Assembly: GCA_963805305.1 (NCBI GenBank)
Contig: CAWDTM010000003.1
Span: 310,001 to 374,000, forward strand
Direction: 5' to 3'
Length of the DNA: 64,000 bases
Origin: CAVXEH01 sp963805305
GTDB lineage: Bacteria > Chloroflexota > Limnocylindria > QHBO01
Part shown: positions 41,111 to 49,933 of the stretch, piece by piece
Layout: each line of letters opens with the position of its first letter
How positions within the stretch are numbered: position 1 is the first letter of the stretch
Made by a program: the position numbers and the translations under genes
The notes under the pieces: generated by a model
The model's database searches: none
What the model saw: the letters and a program-made list of their open reading frames with translations, nothing else
What the model was told of the DNA's origin: nothing

Positions 41111-43080
41111 GGCGGCAGGTTGTTGGCCGGAGCCTGCGTGGGGCGCTGGCCGTACCCGAAGGCGAGCAGCACCCCGAGGAAGGACACCACGGCGAGACTG
41201 GCAACCCCCGGCCAGAGGACGGCGCGGCTCATGGATCCGTTGCCCAGCTGCTGGGCAGCCTTGCGCCGCAGGCTCGGAGGAGGACGGGTCGGATCGGTCA
41301 CCGCGTAGGCAACCGCCGAGCCGTAGATGACGAGGCTCCACACCAGGAGGGAGTCAACCGTCAGCGTCAGGGTGGAGAAGCCCGCCTTCCAGAACACGAG
41401 AACGGCGAGGGTCGCCGCTGCCAGCGAGAGGAGGAGCTCCACCCAGACGAGCCGCAGCGAGCTGGCGGGGCTGGAGCCACGGAACTTGGGGGTGCGCAGG
41501 AAGACGGCGCCCTCCTCCACGAGCGCCCGGACGCACGCCAGCGTCACGATCCATGCCAGGCTCAGGTTCACGCGAAGGGCCGCGAACGATTCGCGGAGGC
41601 CCACCCGACTGGCGATCCGCAGTCCCCACAGGTAGCGTACGAGGCCCAGAGCGAGGTACAGCAGGGGCAGCACCAGCGCCGGCCCCGCCAGCAGCTGGAC
41701 CACGAGCGGGCGGCCCAGGATCACGCCGATGCCGGTGGCCGCGATGAAGGCCAGGAACCCGAGCGTCAGCAGGTCGTTGAACCACCAGAACCCGCCCAGC
41801 AGGTAGTCACGGCGCTGCCGCTGGGTGAGGCCGGTGCGGGACCACGGCAGGAGCCGGCGCCAGTGCTTGCGCAGGATCTGGATTCCGCCGAACGACCACC
41901 GATAGCGCTGCTTGCGGAGCCCTTCGTAGGTCAGCGGCATGATCCCGGCCCCGAAGGCATGCGGCACGTAGACGCCCCGCCCCCCGCGTTCGAGCATGCG
42001 GAGGCTGGCCTCCGCGTCCTCGGTGATGATCTGCTCGTCCCAGCCGCCGATCCCCTCGAGTGCCTGCCTGCGGATCAGCCCCATCGTGCCGGCGAAGATG
42101 ATCGAGTTCCGATAGGCGCGGCTCACCATGCCCGCCTTGAAGAAGTACGCCAGGCCGGCGTGGCAGGCCCGGTAGAACGCGCTCTCCTCCCACTCGCGGT
42201 ACTCCTGCGGGGTCTGGACGAACGCAACGCTCGGATCGCGGAACTGCGGTACGGTCGCGCGCAGAAACGCGGGCTGGACGACGTAATCGGCATCGACGAT
42301 GGCGACGATCTCCACGTCGTCGGGCAGGTGGGCGTTTCCCCAGTTCAGGGCGCCGGCCTTGAAGCCGGGCCAGTCGGTGAGGTGGACGAAGTCCACGCGG
42401 TAGCCGGCATCGGCGAGCCTCGCGCATTCAGCCTCGAGGGGCCGCCACAGCTCGTCCTCGGCGGTGTTGTTGTCGATGACCTGGATGAGCAGCCGGTCGC
42501 GCGGGTAGTCCAGGGCTGCGATCGAGCGGATCGTCGCGATGACGAGGTCCGGAGGCTCGGCATGGGCGGGCACCTGGATCGCGACGGTCGGCCACTCCCC
42601 GGGCGGGTCCGGCAGGCCGGGCAGCCGATCCGGCCCGCACAGAGCATCCACCATCTCGAAGACGCTCAGGACCATGAGGACCAGCGCGGCGATCTCAAAG
42701 GCCAGGAGCGCGATGCCTAGGACCAGGCCAATGGGTCCGGTCGCCATCACGAAGGTGATCTCGGCGAGGTACACGATGTAGACGCCGGTGGCCACGATGA
42801 GGCTCGCGAACGAGAGGCTTCCGATCGCCCACCATCGGCGCGGCGCGAGGAGGGCGAGCAGAAGCACCGAGGCCGTCACCACCACGAGCGGGTCGAAGGG
42901 ATCGCCCGGGAGAACCCGGTCCAGCCTGTGGCCGGTCAGGAAGCCGATGATCCAGCCCACGCCCACGATCACGAGGGCTCGGAGGGCGTACGTCGGAAGC
43001 GGAAGGCGGCCGGCCACGAGCAGGAGCACGGTGCCGGCCAGCGCGAACGCGGCGCTCAGCGAGAGAAGGTCGACGATCAT
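40924..43080 (-). CDS. Membrane glycosyltransferase family 2, BcsA/cellulose-synthase-like
   Basis: 718 residues. N-terminal TM helices (about 5-140), a cytosolic GT-A domain (about 160-400) with FKAGALN at 240, DAD at 263-265, the TED catalytic base motif at 352-354 and QRYRW at 390-394, which is the processive-synthase QxxRW. TM helices follow to about 590. After one more TM helix (near 625) the C-terminus is a low-complexity tail rich in Thr, Pro, Ala (from about 650). It probably builds and extrudes a beta-linked polysaccharide. No BcsB/PilZ partner is present. The product is unknown. Confidence 0.9.
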   Translation of the reverse strand: MIVDLLSLSAAFALAGTVLLLVAGRLPLPTYALRALVIVGVGWIIGFLTGHRLDRVLPGDPFDPLVVVTASVLLLALLAPRRWWAIGSLSFASLIVATGVYIVYLAEITFVMATGPIGLVLGIALLAFEIAALVLMVLSVFEMVDALCGPDRLPGLPDPPGEWPTVAIQVPAHAEPPDLVIATIRSIAALDYPRDRLLIQVIDNNTAEDELWRPLEAECARLADAGYRVDFVHLTDWPGFKAGALNWGNAHLPDDVEIVAIVDADYVVQPAFLRATVPQFRDPSVAFVQTPQEYREWEESAFYRACHAGLAYFFKAGMVSRAYRNSIIFAGTMGLIRRQALEGIGGWDEQIITEDAEASLRMLERGGRGVYVPHAFGAGIMPLTYEGLRKQRYRWSFGGIQILRKHWRRLLPWSRTGLTQRQRRDYLLGGFWWFNDLLTLGFLAFIAATGIGVILGRPLVVQLLAGPALVLPLLYLALGLVRYLWGLRIASRVGLRESFAALRVNLSLAWIVTLACVRALVEEGAVFLRTPKFRGSSPASSLRLVWVELLLSLAAATLAVLVFWKAGFSTLTLTVDSLLVWSLVIYGSAVAYAVTDPTRPPPSLRRKAAQQLGNGSMSRAVLWPGVASLAVVSFLGVLLAFGYGQRPTQAPANNLPPIIGAPGTSAVPSASQASSPTLTPAGTATPTPGATPTPAATPVPTTTPAPTPTPAPATPTPS

Positions 43081-43151
43081 CCGCGTCCGGGCTGCTGCAA
43101 GATCGGCGCCATCCCTATCGCAACCTGACATTCGCGGGCAGGAATGGCGCA

Positions 43152-43157
43152 TAGGCT
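43152..43157 (+). promoter_or_regulatory. -10 box, putative leaderless promoter
   Basis: TAGGCT ends 6 nt before the GTG at 43164. Confidence 0.5.
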
Positions 43158-43163
43158 TGTCGC

Positions 43164-44291
43164 GTGACCGTCCCGCTGGTACCGCCGCCGGCCGAAGGCA
43201 GCATCCTCGACCGCTGCACGTTGAACCGCACGCTCCTTGCCCGGCAGCATCTCCTCGACCGGGTGGTCACGCCGGTCCCGTCGGCGGTGGAACACCTGGT
43301 GGGCCTGCAGGCGCAGAACCCGCGCGACCCGTACATCGGTCTCTGGTCACGCCTGGCCGGGTTCGACCCGATGGAGCTGAGCGATCTCCTGGAGACGCGC
43401 ACGGCGGTGCGGCTGACCGTCATGCGCGGCACGCTCCACCTGGTGACGGCGGCCGACGCAGGCGCGCTCCGCACGGTCATGCAACGGGACGTCGCGCGCA
43501 TGCTGCGCTCCAGCATCTTCTGGCGAAACCTGTCCGGCGCCGATGTCGACGCGATCGTGTCGGCGGGGACGGAGCTCGTCGAGGAGCAGCCCCGCAGCGT
43601 CTCGGAGCTCGCCCGGCTGCTGGCGGCGAGATGGCCCGACCGCGACCCGGACTCGCTCGGGTACGCGGTGCGCTACCTCGTGCCGCTGGTCCAGGTAACC
43701 CCCCGCGGCCTGTGGGGCAGGAGCGGAACGGCGCGGGTCACGACCATCCGCGCCTGGCTGGGGGTCCCGGCGCTGCCGACGCCCGACACGGAGACGGCAA
43801 TCCTCCGATACCTGCGGGCCTTCGGCCCGGCCAGCCCGGCCGACATCCGCGCCTGGTCGGGGCTGACGGGTCTTCGGCCGGTCCTGGATCGCATGCGGCC
43901 GCGGCTGCGGAGCTACCGCGATGCTGCCGGCCGCGAGCTGCTGGACGTCGGCGATGGCATCTTCGCCGATGGCGCCGCTCCGGCGCCCGCGCGCTTCCTC
44001 CCGGAGTTCGACAACGTCTTCCTCTCCCACGCGGACCGCTCACGGATCACCGGCGACGGTCGCTGGGATGCCCGCTACGCGCGCCGGGGCGTGCTCCTCG
44101 TCGACGGCTTCCTCGCCGGGGCGTGGCGCCTGGAAACGCGCGGCCGTGAAGGAGCGACCCTGAGCATCGAGCCGTTCGGCGCGCTGCGTGCCCGCGCGCG
44201 CGATGAGCTCGCCGCAGAGGCGGACGCTCTCCTGCAATTCGTCCGACCGGAGGACCGGTCGCGTTCGGTTCGGTTCGCAGGGTCCGGATGA
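43164..44291 (+). CDS. Winged-helix DNA glycosylase-like protein (AlkZ/HTH_42 superfamily)
   Basis: 375 residues. Repeated winged-helix fold of the HTH_42 family. The N-terminal motif VGLQAQNPRDPYIGLWSRL holds Q49-A-Q51, the QxQ catalytic pair of AlkZ, a glycosylase that unhooks interstrand crosslinks. Other family marks are RLTVMRGTLHLVTAADA and FLPEFDNVFLSHADRSRI, with the final LVDGFLAGAW strand. Stand-alone AlkZ-like proteins are common in high-GC bacteria, and their substrates vary. GTG start supported by the leaderless-type -10. Confidence 0.87.
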   Translation: MTVPLVPPPAEGSILDRCTLNRTLLARQHLLDRVVTPVPSAVEHLVGLQAQNPRDPYIGLWSRLAGFDPMELSDLLETRTAVRLTVMRGTLHLVTAADAGALRTVMQRDVARMLRSSIFWRNLSGADVDAIVSAGTELVEEQPRSVSELARLLAARWPDRDPDSLGYAVRYLVPLVQVTPRGLWGRSGTARVTTIRAWLGVPALPTPDTETAILRYLRAFGPASPADIRAWSGLTGLRPVLDRMRPRLRSYRDAAGRELLDVGDGIFADGAAPAPARFLPEFDNVFLSHADRSRITGDGRWDARYARRGVLLVDGFLAGAWRLETRGREGATLSIEPFGALRARARDELAAEADALLQFVRPEDRSRSVRFAGSG

Positions 44292-44304
44292 GCCAACCGG
44301 ACTG

Positions 44305-44332
44305 TTGACACCCGCGCGACCCGCGTTATTCT
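44305..44332 (+). promoter_or_regulatory. Near-consensus sigma-70-type promoter of the tetR-ABC operon
   Basis: TTGACA (44305-44310, full -35 consensus), 16-bp spacer, TATTCT (44327-44332). The leader is about 30 nt with GGAGAG before the GTG at 44370. The -10 lies inside the palindromic operator. Confidence 0.65.
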
Positions 44333-44355
44333 TAGACCGACAGTCGGTCTGAGAA
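44329..44355. promoter_or_regulatory. 27-bp palindromic operator for the adjacent TetR protein
   Basis: Inverted repeat TTCTtAGACCGAC-A-GTCGGTCTgAGAA: 12 of 13 pairs match around a central A, and the inner 17 bp (44334-44350) are perfect. It overlaps the end of the -10 and the presumed transcription start, the usual place for a TetR repressor. It strongly predicts autorepression of the regulator and its exporter. Confidence 0.75.
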
Positions 44356-44369
44356 TTGGAGAGCGCACC

Positions 44370-45071
44370 GTGGCCCGTACCGTGAACCCGCAGACGCACG
44401 CCGTCCGGCGTGATGCGTTCGTGGATGCCGCCCTGCGCCTGATCCAGACCCGAGGCTACGAGCAGATGAGCATCCAGGACGTCCTCGACGAGACCGACGC
44501 CTCGCGCGGAGCCTTCTACCACTACTTCGACTCCAAGGCCGCCCTCCTGGATGCGGTCATGGAGCGGATGCTCGACGCCGGCACCACCATCGCCCGCCGC
44601 GTGGTGGCGGATCCGGCACTGAGCGCGACCGAGAAGTTCGGGGCCGTCTTCACGAACATCGCCAGCTGGAAGAACGCTCGGCGCGAGCTGATGGTCCAGC
44701 TCCTCCAGGTCTGGTACTCGGACGAGAACGCCATCGTCCGGGAGAAGCTGCGCAGGGGCATGGCGGAACAGCTCACCCCCGTCCTGGCCGAGATCATCCG
44801 GCAGGGCTGCCTCGAGGGCGTCTTCACCGTCGACTCGCCGGACGACGCCGCACGCATCTGCGTCGCCCTGATCCAGGGCACCCAGGAGATCGCAGCCGAC
44901 CTGTACCTCGCCCGTCAGGCGGGGACCCTCCCGCTCGAGACCGTCGAGCGCATCCTCGCCTCGTTCGCCACCGCGTACGAGCGGACCCTGGGCGCACCGC
45001 CCGGGTCGCTCACGTTCGTCGACGAGGAGACCATCCGGCTCTGGTTCGGTGACGAACCGGCCGTCGCTTGA
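44370..45071 (+). CDS. TetR-family regulator of the ABC exporter operon
   Basis: 233 residues from GTG 44370 with GGAGAG upstream. HTH at about 15-60: AFVDAALRLIQTRGYEQMSIQDVLDETDASRGAFYHYFDSKAALLDAVMERM has the standard TetR recognition helix and YHYF turn. The C-terminal domain is helical (ligand pocket). The gene is followed 14 bp later by the ABC ATPase and permease on the same strand, so the likely ligand is a substrate of that exporter. Confidence 0.92.
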   Translation: MARTVNPQTHAVRRDAFVDAALRLIQTRGYEQMSIQDVLDETDASRGAFYHYFDSKAALLDAVMERMLDAGTTIARRVVADPALSATEKFGAVFTNIASWKNARRELMVQLLQVWYSDENAIVREKLRRGMAEQLTPVLAEIIRQGCLEGVFTVDSPDDAARICVALIQGTQEIAADLYLARQAGTLPLETVERILASFATAYERTLGAPPGSLTFVDEETIRLWFGDEPAVA

Positions 45072-45085
45072 AGGAAACCAATCCC

Positions 45086-45997
45086 ATGAACGCCATCATC
45101 GAAACCGAGAAGCTCACCAAGTCCTACGGGGCGCACCGCGGCATCATCGAGGTGGACCTGCAGGTCAACGCCGGCGAGGTGTTCGGCTTCCTCGGCCCCA
45201 ACGGCGCCGGAAAGACCACGACGATCCGGACGCTGCTCGACCTCATCCGCCCGACCAGCGGCGTGGCGCGCGTCTTCGGCATTGCGTCGAGCGCAGACCC
45301 GGCCGCGATCCACGCCCGGGTGGGGTACATCCCCGGCGAGTTCACCCTCTACGACCGCCTCACCGGCGGCCAGACCCTGAACTACTTCGCGAACCTGCGC
45401 GGCGGTGTCGATCGTGCCTACCAGGCCGAGCTCATCGAGCGCTTCGAGATCGACACGAGCCGCCGGTTCAAGGAGTACTCGAAGGGCAACAAGCAGAAGA
45501 TCGGCCTCGTGATCGCGCTCCAGCATCGGCCGGAGCTGCTGATCCTCGATGAGCCGACATCGGGGCTCGATCCGCTCGTACAGCAGTCGTTCTATGCCCT
45601 GGTCCGCGAGGCGAAGGGCGAGGGAAGGACCGTGTTCCTCTCGAGCCACATCCTCTCCGAGGTGGAGCGCACCTGTGACCGGGTGGCGATCATCCGCGAG
45701 GGGCGCCTGGTCAAGGTCGACAGCGTGGAGGGTCTCCGCGACCTCGCCCACCACCAGGTGGAGCTCCGCTTCGCGGGCCCCGTGCCGGAGGACGCATTCC
45801 GCGGGCTTCCCGGCGTGACCGATGTCGCAGCCACCGATCACGTGCTGCGCATGCGCGTGTCCGGCGCCATCACCCCGGTCGTCCAGGCAGCCGCGAAGCA
45901 CGAGCTGCTCGACTTCGTGAGCCGGGAGCCCAGCCTGGAGGAGACCTTCCTGGCCCAGTACGGGCAGGCGACCGGGGAGGCCACCCGTGAGCGCTAA
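45086..45997 (+). CDS. ABC transporter ATP-binding protein
   Basis: 303 residues. Walker A FLGPNGAGKTTTIRT, signature EYSKGNKQKIGLVIA, Walker B ELLILDEPTSGLDPLV, switch His in LSSHILSEVERTCDRVAII. C-terminal extension of about 90 residues as in drug-type exporters. ATG 45086 follows AAGGAAA; a TTG at 45068 is a poorer choice. Second gene of the tetR operon; the permease overlaps its 3' end by 11 bp. Strongly similar in layout to the ATPase at 15683. Confidence 0.93.
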   Translation: MNAIIETEKLTKSYGAHRGIIEVDLQVNAGEVFGFLGPNGAGKTTTIRTLLDLIRPTSGVARVFGIASSADPAAIHARVGYIPGEFTLYDRLTGGQTLNYFANLRGGVDRAYQAELIERFEIDTSRRFKEYSKGNKQKIGLVIALQHRPELLILDEPTSGLDPLVQQSFYALVREAKGEGRTVFLSSHILSEVERTCDRVAIIREGRLVKVDSVEGLRDLAHHQVELRFAGPVPEDAFRGLPGVTDVAATDHVLRMRVSGAITPVVQAAAKHELLDFVSREPSLEETFLAQYGQATGEATRER

Positions 45998-47660
45998 CGC
46001 CGCCATCGGCGCGCGGGTCGTCAGTCCGCCGTCACGCTTCAGCCGCATCTACGGATTCGGAAGCCTCTACGCGAAGACCCTCCGGGACTCGCGCGTGGCA
46101 TTCGCCATCGCGACGGGGCTCCTGGGCGGGCTGGCCCTCTTCATGGGCGCCGCCATCTCCAACGTCTTCCCCACGCCCGCATCGCGGCTGGAGGTCAACG
46201 CCCTCATCGGCAGCATGCCGGCGGATCTCGTGAACCTCTTCGGGAAGCCGGTCGAGCTGGGAACCCTAGGCGGCTACATGACCTGGAAGTACGGCGCCCT
46301 CTTCGCGTTGGGTGCCGCCCTCTGGTCGATCTTCGCCCTCTCCGGGACGCTGGCCGGCGAGGCCGGCCGCGGCAGCCTTGACGTCGTCGCGGTTGCTCCA
46401 TTCGGACGCCGCCGCATCGCGCTCGAGAAGCTCGCCGCCCACGTGACGATGCTGGGCCTCGCGATGGCAATCGTGGCGCTCTGCATCACCGTGAGCTCCA
46501 ACGTGTTCGGCGACGCCGCGCTGGGCGACCAGATCCCGCCGCTGTCCGCCATCGGCTTCGTCCTCTGGGTCGGCGGCCTGGCGCTCTGCTTTGGCGGCCT
46601 GGCCTGGGCCCTGGGACCCGTCCTGGGCCGGGCGGGTGCCGCCGGGCTGGCGAGCGCCGCCATGGTCATCCTGTGGATCGCGAACGGCTTCACGGCACTG
46701 AACCCCATTGCCGTCTTCAGCCCGTTCCGCTGGACGTCGGACCACATCGCACTGGTCGGCCGGTACGATTGGGGTGGCCTTCTCCTCGTGGGTGGCGTCG
46801 CCGCAGTGCTTCTCGCCACCGGCATCGCGCTGTTCGAGCGCCGCGACCTTGGCGTCACGGTGGGATGGTCGCTCCCCGGCATGCCAACGTGGATCCTGGG
46901 CGTGCGCGGGCCCATCAGTCGTGCGTTCGGCGAGCAGCTGCCCCGGGCAACCTGGTGGGGCATCGGCATGGGGCTGACCGGGATGATGCTCGTCTCGATC
47001 GTCGGCTCGTTCGCCGAGCAGATCGCCAAGGATCCAAGCCTCGGGCAGACGTTCAGCACGATCTTCCCCGGATTCGACACCCGCACGGCTGGCGGCTGGC
47101 TGCAGCTGTACGCACAGCTGCTCGTCATCGCGGCGGGCTTCGCCGGTGTCACGTTCGTCTCGAAATGGGCGAGTGACGAGACCGGCGACCGGCTCGAAGA
47201 GCTGCTGGCGACGCCCATGACGCGGAGCCGATGGGTGATCAGCGGTGGCGTGGCGGCGCTCGGCGCGGTCGTCGTGCTGAACGTGCTGCTGGCCGTGGGC
47301 ATCGCGCTCGGGTCGGCGGCAGGCGGGGTCTCGGCAAGTGACGCGCTCGTCGGGTCCCTCTCGCTCGGCCTGGTCGCGGCGGCCATGGTGGGCGTCGGAT
47401 TCGCCATCGGGGGCTGGTGGCGCACGTCACTGGCCGCGGAGATCACCGCGGTGGTCGTGGTCCTCACCTACCTCATCGATCTCCTCGGCCCACCGCTCAA
47501 GCTGCCGGACTGGATTCAGCAGCTGACGATCTCGAGCCACATGGGCCAGCCCATGATCGGGCAGTGGGACGTCACGGGGATCATCCTCGCGGTTGTGCTG
47601 GCGGTGGGAGGGATCCTGCTGGGTGCGTGGGGTCTGTCCAGGCGCGACGTCTCCGTGTAG
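45987..47660 (+). CDS. ABC-2 type exporter permease, tandem-duplicated (polyketide-antibiotic-exporter-like)
   Basis: 557 residues, about 12 TM helices arranged as two six-helix halves. Each half has an ABC-2 coupling segment: GEAGRGSLDVVAVAPFGRRRIALEKLAAH in the first and DETGDRLEELLATPMTRSRWVISGGV in the second. One chain therefore supplies both halves of the pore for a dimer of the ATPase at 45086. This form matches proteins annotated as exporters of polyketide antibiotics. GTG start within the ATPase gene. Controlled by the upstream TetR repressor. Confidence 0.9.
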   Translation: MSANAAIGARVVSPPSRFSRIYGFGSLYAKTLRDSRVAFAIATGLLGGLALFMGAAISNVFPTPASRLEVNALIGSMPADLVNLFGKPVELGTLGGYMTWKYGALFALGAALWSIFALSGTLAGEAGRGSLDVVAVAPFGRRRIALEKLAAHVTMLGLAMAIVALCITVSSNVFGDAALGDQIPPLSAIGFVLWVGGLALCFGGLAWALGPVLGRAGAAGLASAAMVILWIANGFTALNPIAVFSPFRWTSDHIALVGRYDWGGLLLVGGVAAVLLATGIALFERRDLGVTVGWSLPGMPTWILGVRGPISRAFGEQLPRATWWGIGMGLTGMMLVSIVGSFAEQIAKDPSLGQTFSTIFPGFDTRTAGGWLQLYAQLLVIAAGFAGVTFVSKWASDETGDRLEELLATPMTRSRWVISGGVAALGAVVVLNVLLAVGIALGSAAGGVSASDALVGSLSLGLVAAAMVGVGFAIGGWWRTSLAAEITAVVVVLTYLIDLLGPPLKLPDWIQQLTISSHMGQPMIGQWDVTGIILAVVLAVGGILLGAWGLSRRDVSV

Positions 47661-47684
47661 GACGCGTCGCACCCGCGTCATCGG

Positions 47685-48548
47685 TCAGGTCCCGAAGCGC
47701 CGCTCCCGCGCCTGGTAGCTGCGCAGTGCGCGCAGGAAGTCGATCTTCCGGAATGCGGGCCAGAAGACGTCGCAGAAGTAGTACTCGCTGTACGCGGACT
47801 GCCAGAGCAGGAACCCACCCAGCCGGATCTCGCCGCTGGTGCGGATGATGAAGTCGGGATCCGGCTGGTCGGCGGTGTAGAGGCGCGCGCTGATCTGCTC
47901 GGCGGTGAGGCCCTGCTCGAGCTCCGCAAGGCTTCGGTCCTCGGAGACGGCCTCCCGGAGCATGGCACGCACCGCATCCACGATCTCCTCGCGGCCGCCG
48001 TAGCCGACCGCGATGTTCAGCTGCATCCCTTCGTGCGCCGCCGTTGCGGCCTCGAGCCGGCGAAGGGAGTCGAGCACGGGCTGCGGGAACGACTCGATGC
48101 GGCCGATGGCGCGGACCCGTACCCGGTTCTCCCGGATGCGCCGGTCGTGCGCCATCCGCTCCGCCTCCTGCTCGAGGAGCCGCAGGATGTGCTCCACCTC
48201 GCCCGGGTCGCGCTTGGCGTAGTTGTCCGGGCTGAGCACCCACAGGGTGACCGTGGGGATCCGCATCTCGAGACACCAGTCGAGCACCTCGCGGGCCTTG
48301 GACACCCCGAGGTCATGGCCCAGCTTGATGTCCGCAAGGCCGGCCAGCCGCGCGAAGCGCCGGTTTCCGTCCAGGATGAGCCCCAGGTGGCGCGGTACAT
48401 CGCCGCCGCGAAGGGTGGCCTGCAGGCGGCGCTCGTACAGGGCATACACGGGCCCCGGCAGCGTCCGCCACAGGAAGGCGGCGGCACCACGGGCTCGTGC
48501 CATGGCGGTGCCCGCTGTCTGCTTCCGACCAACGACCTGCTGACCCAT
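47685..48548 (-). CDS. uppS: Isoprenyl transferase (cis-prenyltransferase, UppS-like)
   Basis: 287 residues. Condenses isopentenyl diphosphate units into a long cis-polyprenyl diphosphate, the lipid carrier for cell-wall and glycan synthesis. Motifs: LGLILDGNRRFARL (catalytic Asp, D60), VTLWVLSPDNYAKRDPGEVEHI, VGYGGREEIVDAV, and the C-terminal DFIIRTSGEIRLGGFLLWQSAYSEYYF with the diphosphate-binding Arg. About 50 residues precede the core, longer than E. coli UppS. The ATG at 48548 is preceded by GGAGG. Not obviously in an operon. Confidence 0.92.
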   Translation of the reverse strand: MGQQVVGRKQTAGTAMARARGAAAFLWRTLPGPVYALYERRLQATLRGGDVPRHLGLILDGNRRFARLAGLADIKLGHDLGVSKAREVLDWCLEMRIPTVTLWVLSPDNYAKRDPGEVEHILRLLEQEAERMAHDRRIRENRVRVRAIGRIESFPQPVLDSLRRLEAATAAHEGMQLNIAVGYGGREEIVDAVRAMLREAVSEDRSLAELEQGLTAEQISARLYTADQPDPDFIIRTSGEIRLGGFLLWQSAYSEYYFCDVFWPAFRKIDFLRALRSYQARERRFGT

Positions 48549-48612
48549 CCGGAGACCTCCGAAGATGGATGGTACGTCGGACCGCGCTCCGGGGCCGAGC
48601 CGCGGGCGCGGG

Positions 48613-49905
48613 TCACCCGTGCAGGCGGATTTCCCGGCGGCCGAACCGGTATGCACTCTCGATCCCGGCTGCCAGCCCCACCATGGCCACGAGCACCCAG
48701 AGCTCCCCGGGTGCCGAGGTCGCCGTCTGCCACACCAGCGCCCCCAGTGCGGCGCAGCAGGCGAGCCCGCCGACGACCGAGATCCAGGCGCGGCTGCGGG
48801 TCTCTCGCGACCGGCGGACATTCGCTGCGTTGACCGCCGCGAAGACCAGGAGGAACCCGGCGCTGCCCAGGGTCGAGATGCTGCTCAGGTCGAAGACGTT
48901 GGCCACGAAGAGGGTCAGGGCGGCGGTGATGAGCAGCCCCTCCAGCGGCTCGCCCCAGACCTTGCGCATCAGGAGGCTGGGCAGCTCGCCGTCGGTGGCG
49001 ATGGAGTAGCTCAACCGCGCCGCGCCGTAGAAGGTGGCGTTGATCGCGGATGCGGTGGACAGCATGGCCGCGATGGCGATCAGCGTGAACCCGCCCTGCC
49101 CCAGGAACGGCCGCGCCGCCTCCGCCAGTGCATAGTCCTTTGCGGCGATGATGCGGTCCACCGGCAGGTTGCCCACGGTGACGAGGGCCACGAGCACGTA
49201 CAGGACCAGCACAGAGCCCACCGCGATGTAGTAGGCCCGCGGCAAGGTACGGGCCACGTCGCGCACGTCCTGGGCGGCGTTGGCGATGAGCTCGAAGCCC
49301 TCGTAGGCGAGGAAGATGATCATGCCGCCTGCGACCAGCTGGAGCGGTGGCGACCATGACGGCGGTGCGACGTTCGCCGCCCGGATGCCGGCCACGCCCG
49401 CCCCCACGAAGAGGCCCAGGATGGCGATCTTCAGCGCGACGATCCAGGTCTCTGCCCTGCCGATCACATTGGCGTTGAAGAGGTTGAGGCCGGTGATGAC
49501 AAGCACGACCAGCGTGATCAGCACGTGCCGGCCGCCGTCCTGCCAGCCGGCGGGCAGGAAGGTCGCGGCATAGCCGCCGAACGCGAGCGCGTAGAGGGAC
49601 AGCATCACGATGTAGCTGAGCCAGAGCAGGACGTTCAGGCTGCCGGTGAGGGGGCCTGCGCCAAAGGCGCGGTCGAGGAAGGTAACCGTCCCGCCCCGGC
49701 TCGGGTAGGTCACCGAGAGCTTGGCGTACGCGTACGTGGTCAGCAGCGCGACGACGCCGGCGACCGCGAACGCGACCGGCGTGCCACCGCGCGCGAGCTG
49801 CACCGCCAGCCCCAGCACCGCGAAGATCCCGCCGCCGACCATGCCGCCGATGCCGATGGCGACGACACCCCAGGTCCCGATGGTGGCGTTGTCCCGGCCG
49901 CTCAT
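48613..49905 (-). CDS. APC-family amino acid permease
   Basis: 430 residues, 12 TM helices. TM1 carries the APC substrate loop GVVAIGIGGMVGGGIFAVLG; TM3 region SRGGTVTFLDRAFGAG; TM6 GGMIIFLAYEGFELIANAAQDVRD; TM8 IAAMLSTASAINATFYGAARL. It resembles the amino-acid/polyamine transporters with a Gly-rich TM1 that cotransport H+ or Na+. Substrate not resolved. AGGA lies 6 nt before the ATG at 49905. Confidence 0.9.
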   Translation of the reverse strand: MSGRDNATIGTWGVVAIGIGGMVGGGIFAVLGLAVQLARGGTPVAFAVAGVVALLTTYAYAKLSVTYPSRGGTVTFLDRAFGAGPLTGSLNVLLWLSYIVMLSLYALAFGGYAATFLPAGWQDGGRHVLITLVVLVITGLNLFNANVIGRAETWIVALKIAILGLFVGAGVAGIRAANVAPPSWSPPLQLVAGGMIIFLAYEGFELIANAAQDVRDVARTLPRAYYIAVGSVLVLYVLVALVTVGNLPVDRIIAAKDYALAEAARPFLGQGGFTLIAIAAMLSTASAINATFYGAARLSYSIATDGELPSLLMRKVWGEPLEGLLITAALTLFVANVFDLSSISTLGSAGFLLVFAAVNAANVRRSRETRSRAWISVVGGLACCAALGALVWQTATSAPGELWVLVAMVGLAAGIESAYRFGRREIRLHG

Positions 49906-49933
49906 ACGTTCCTGCCCTGCGGAGCCCGGGAGG

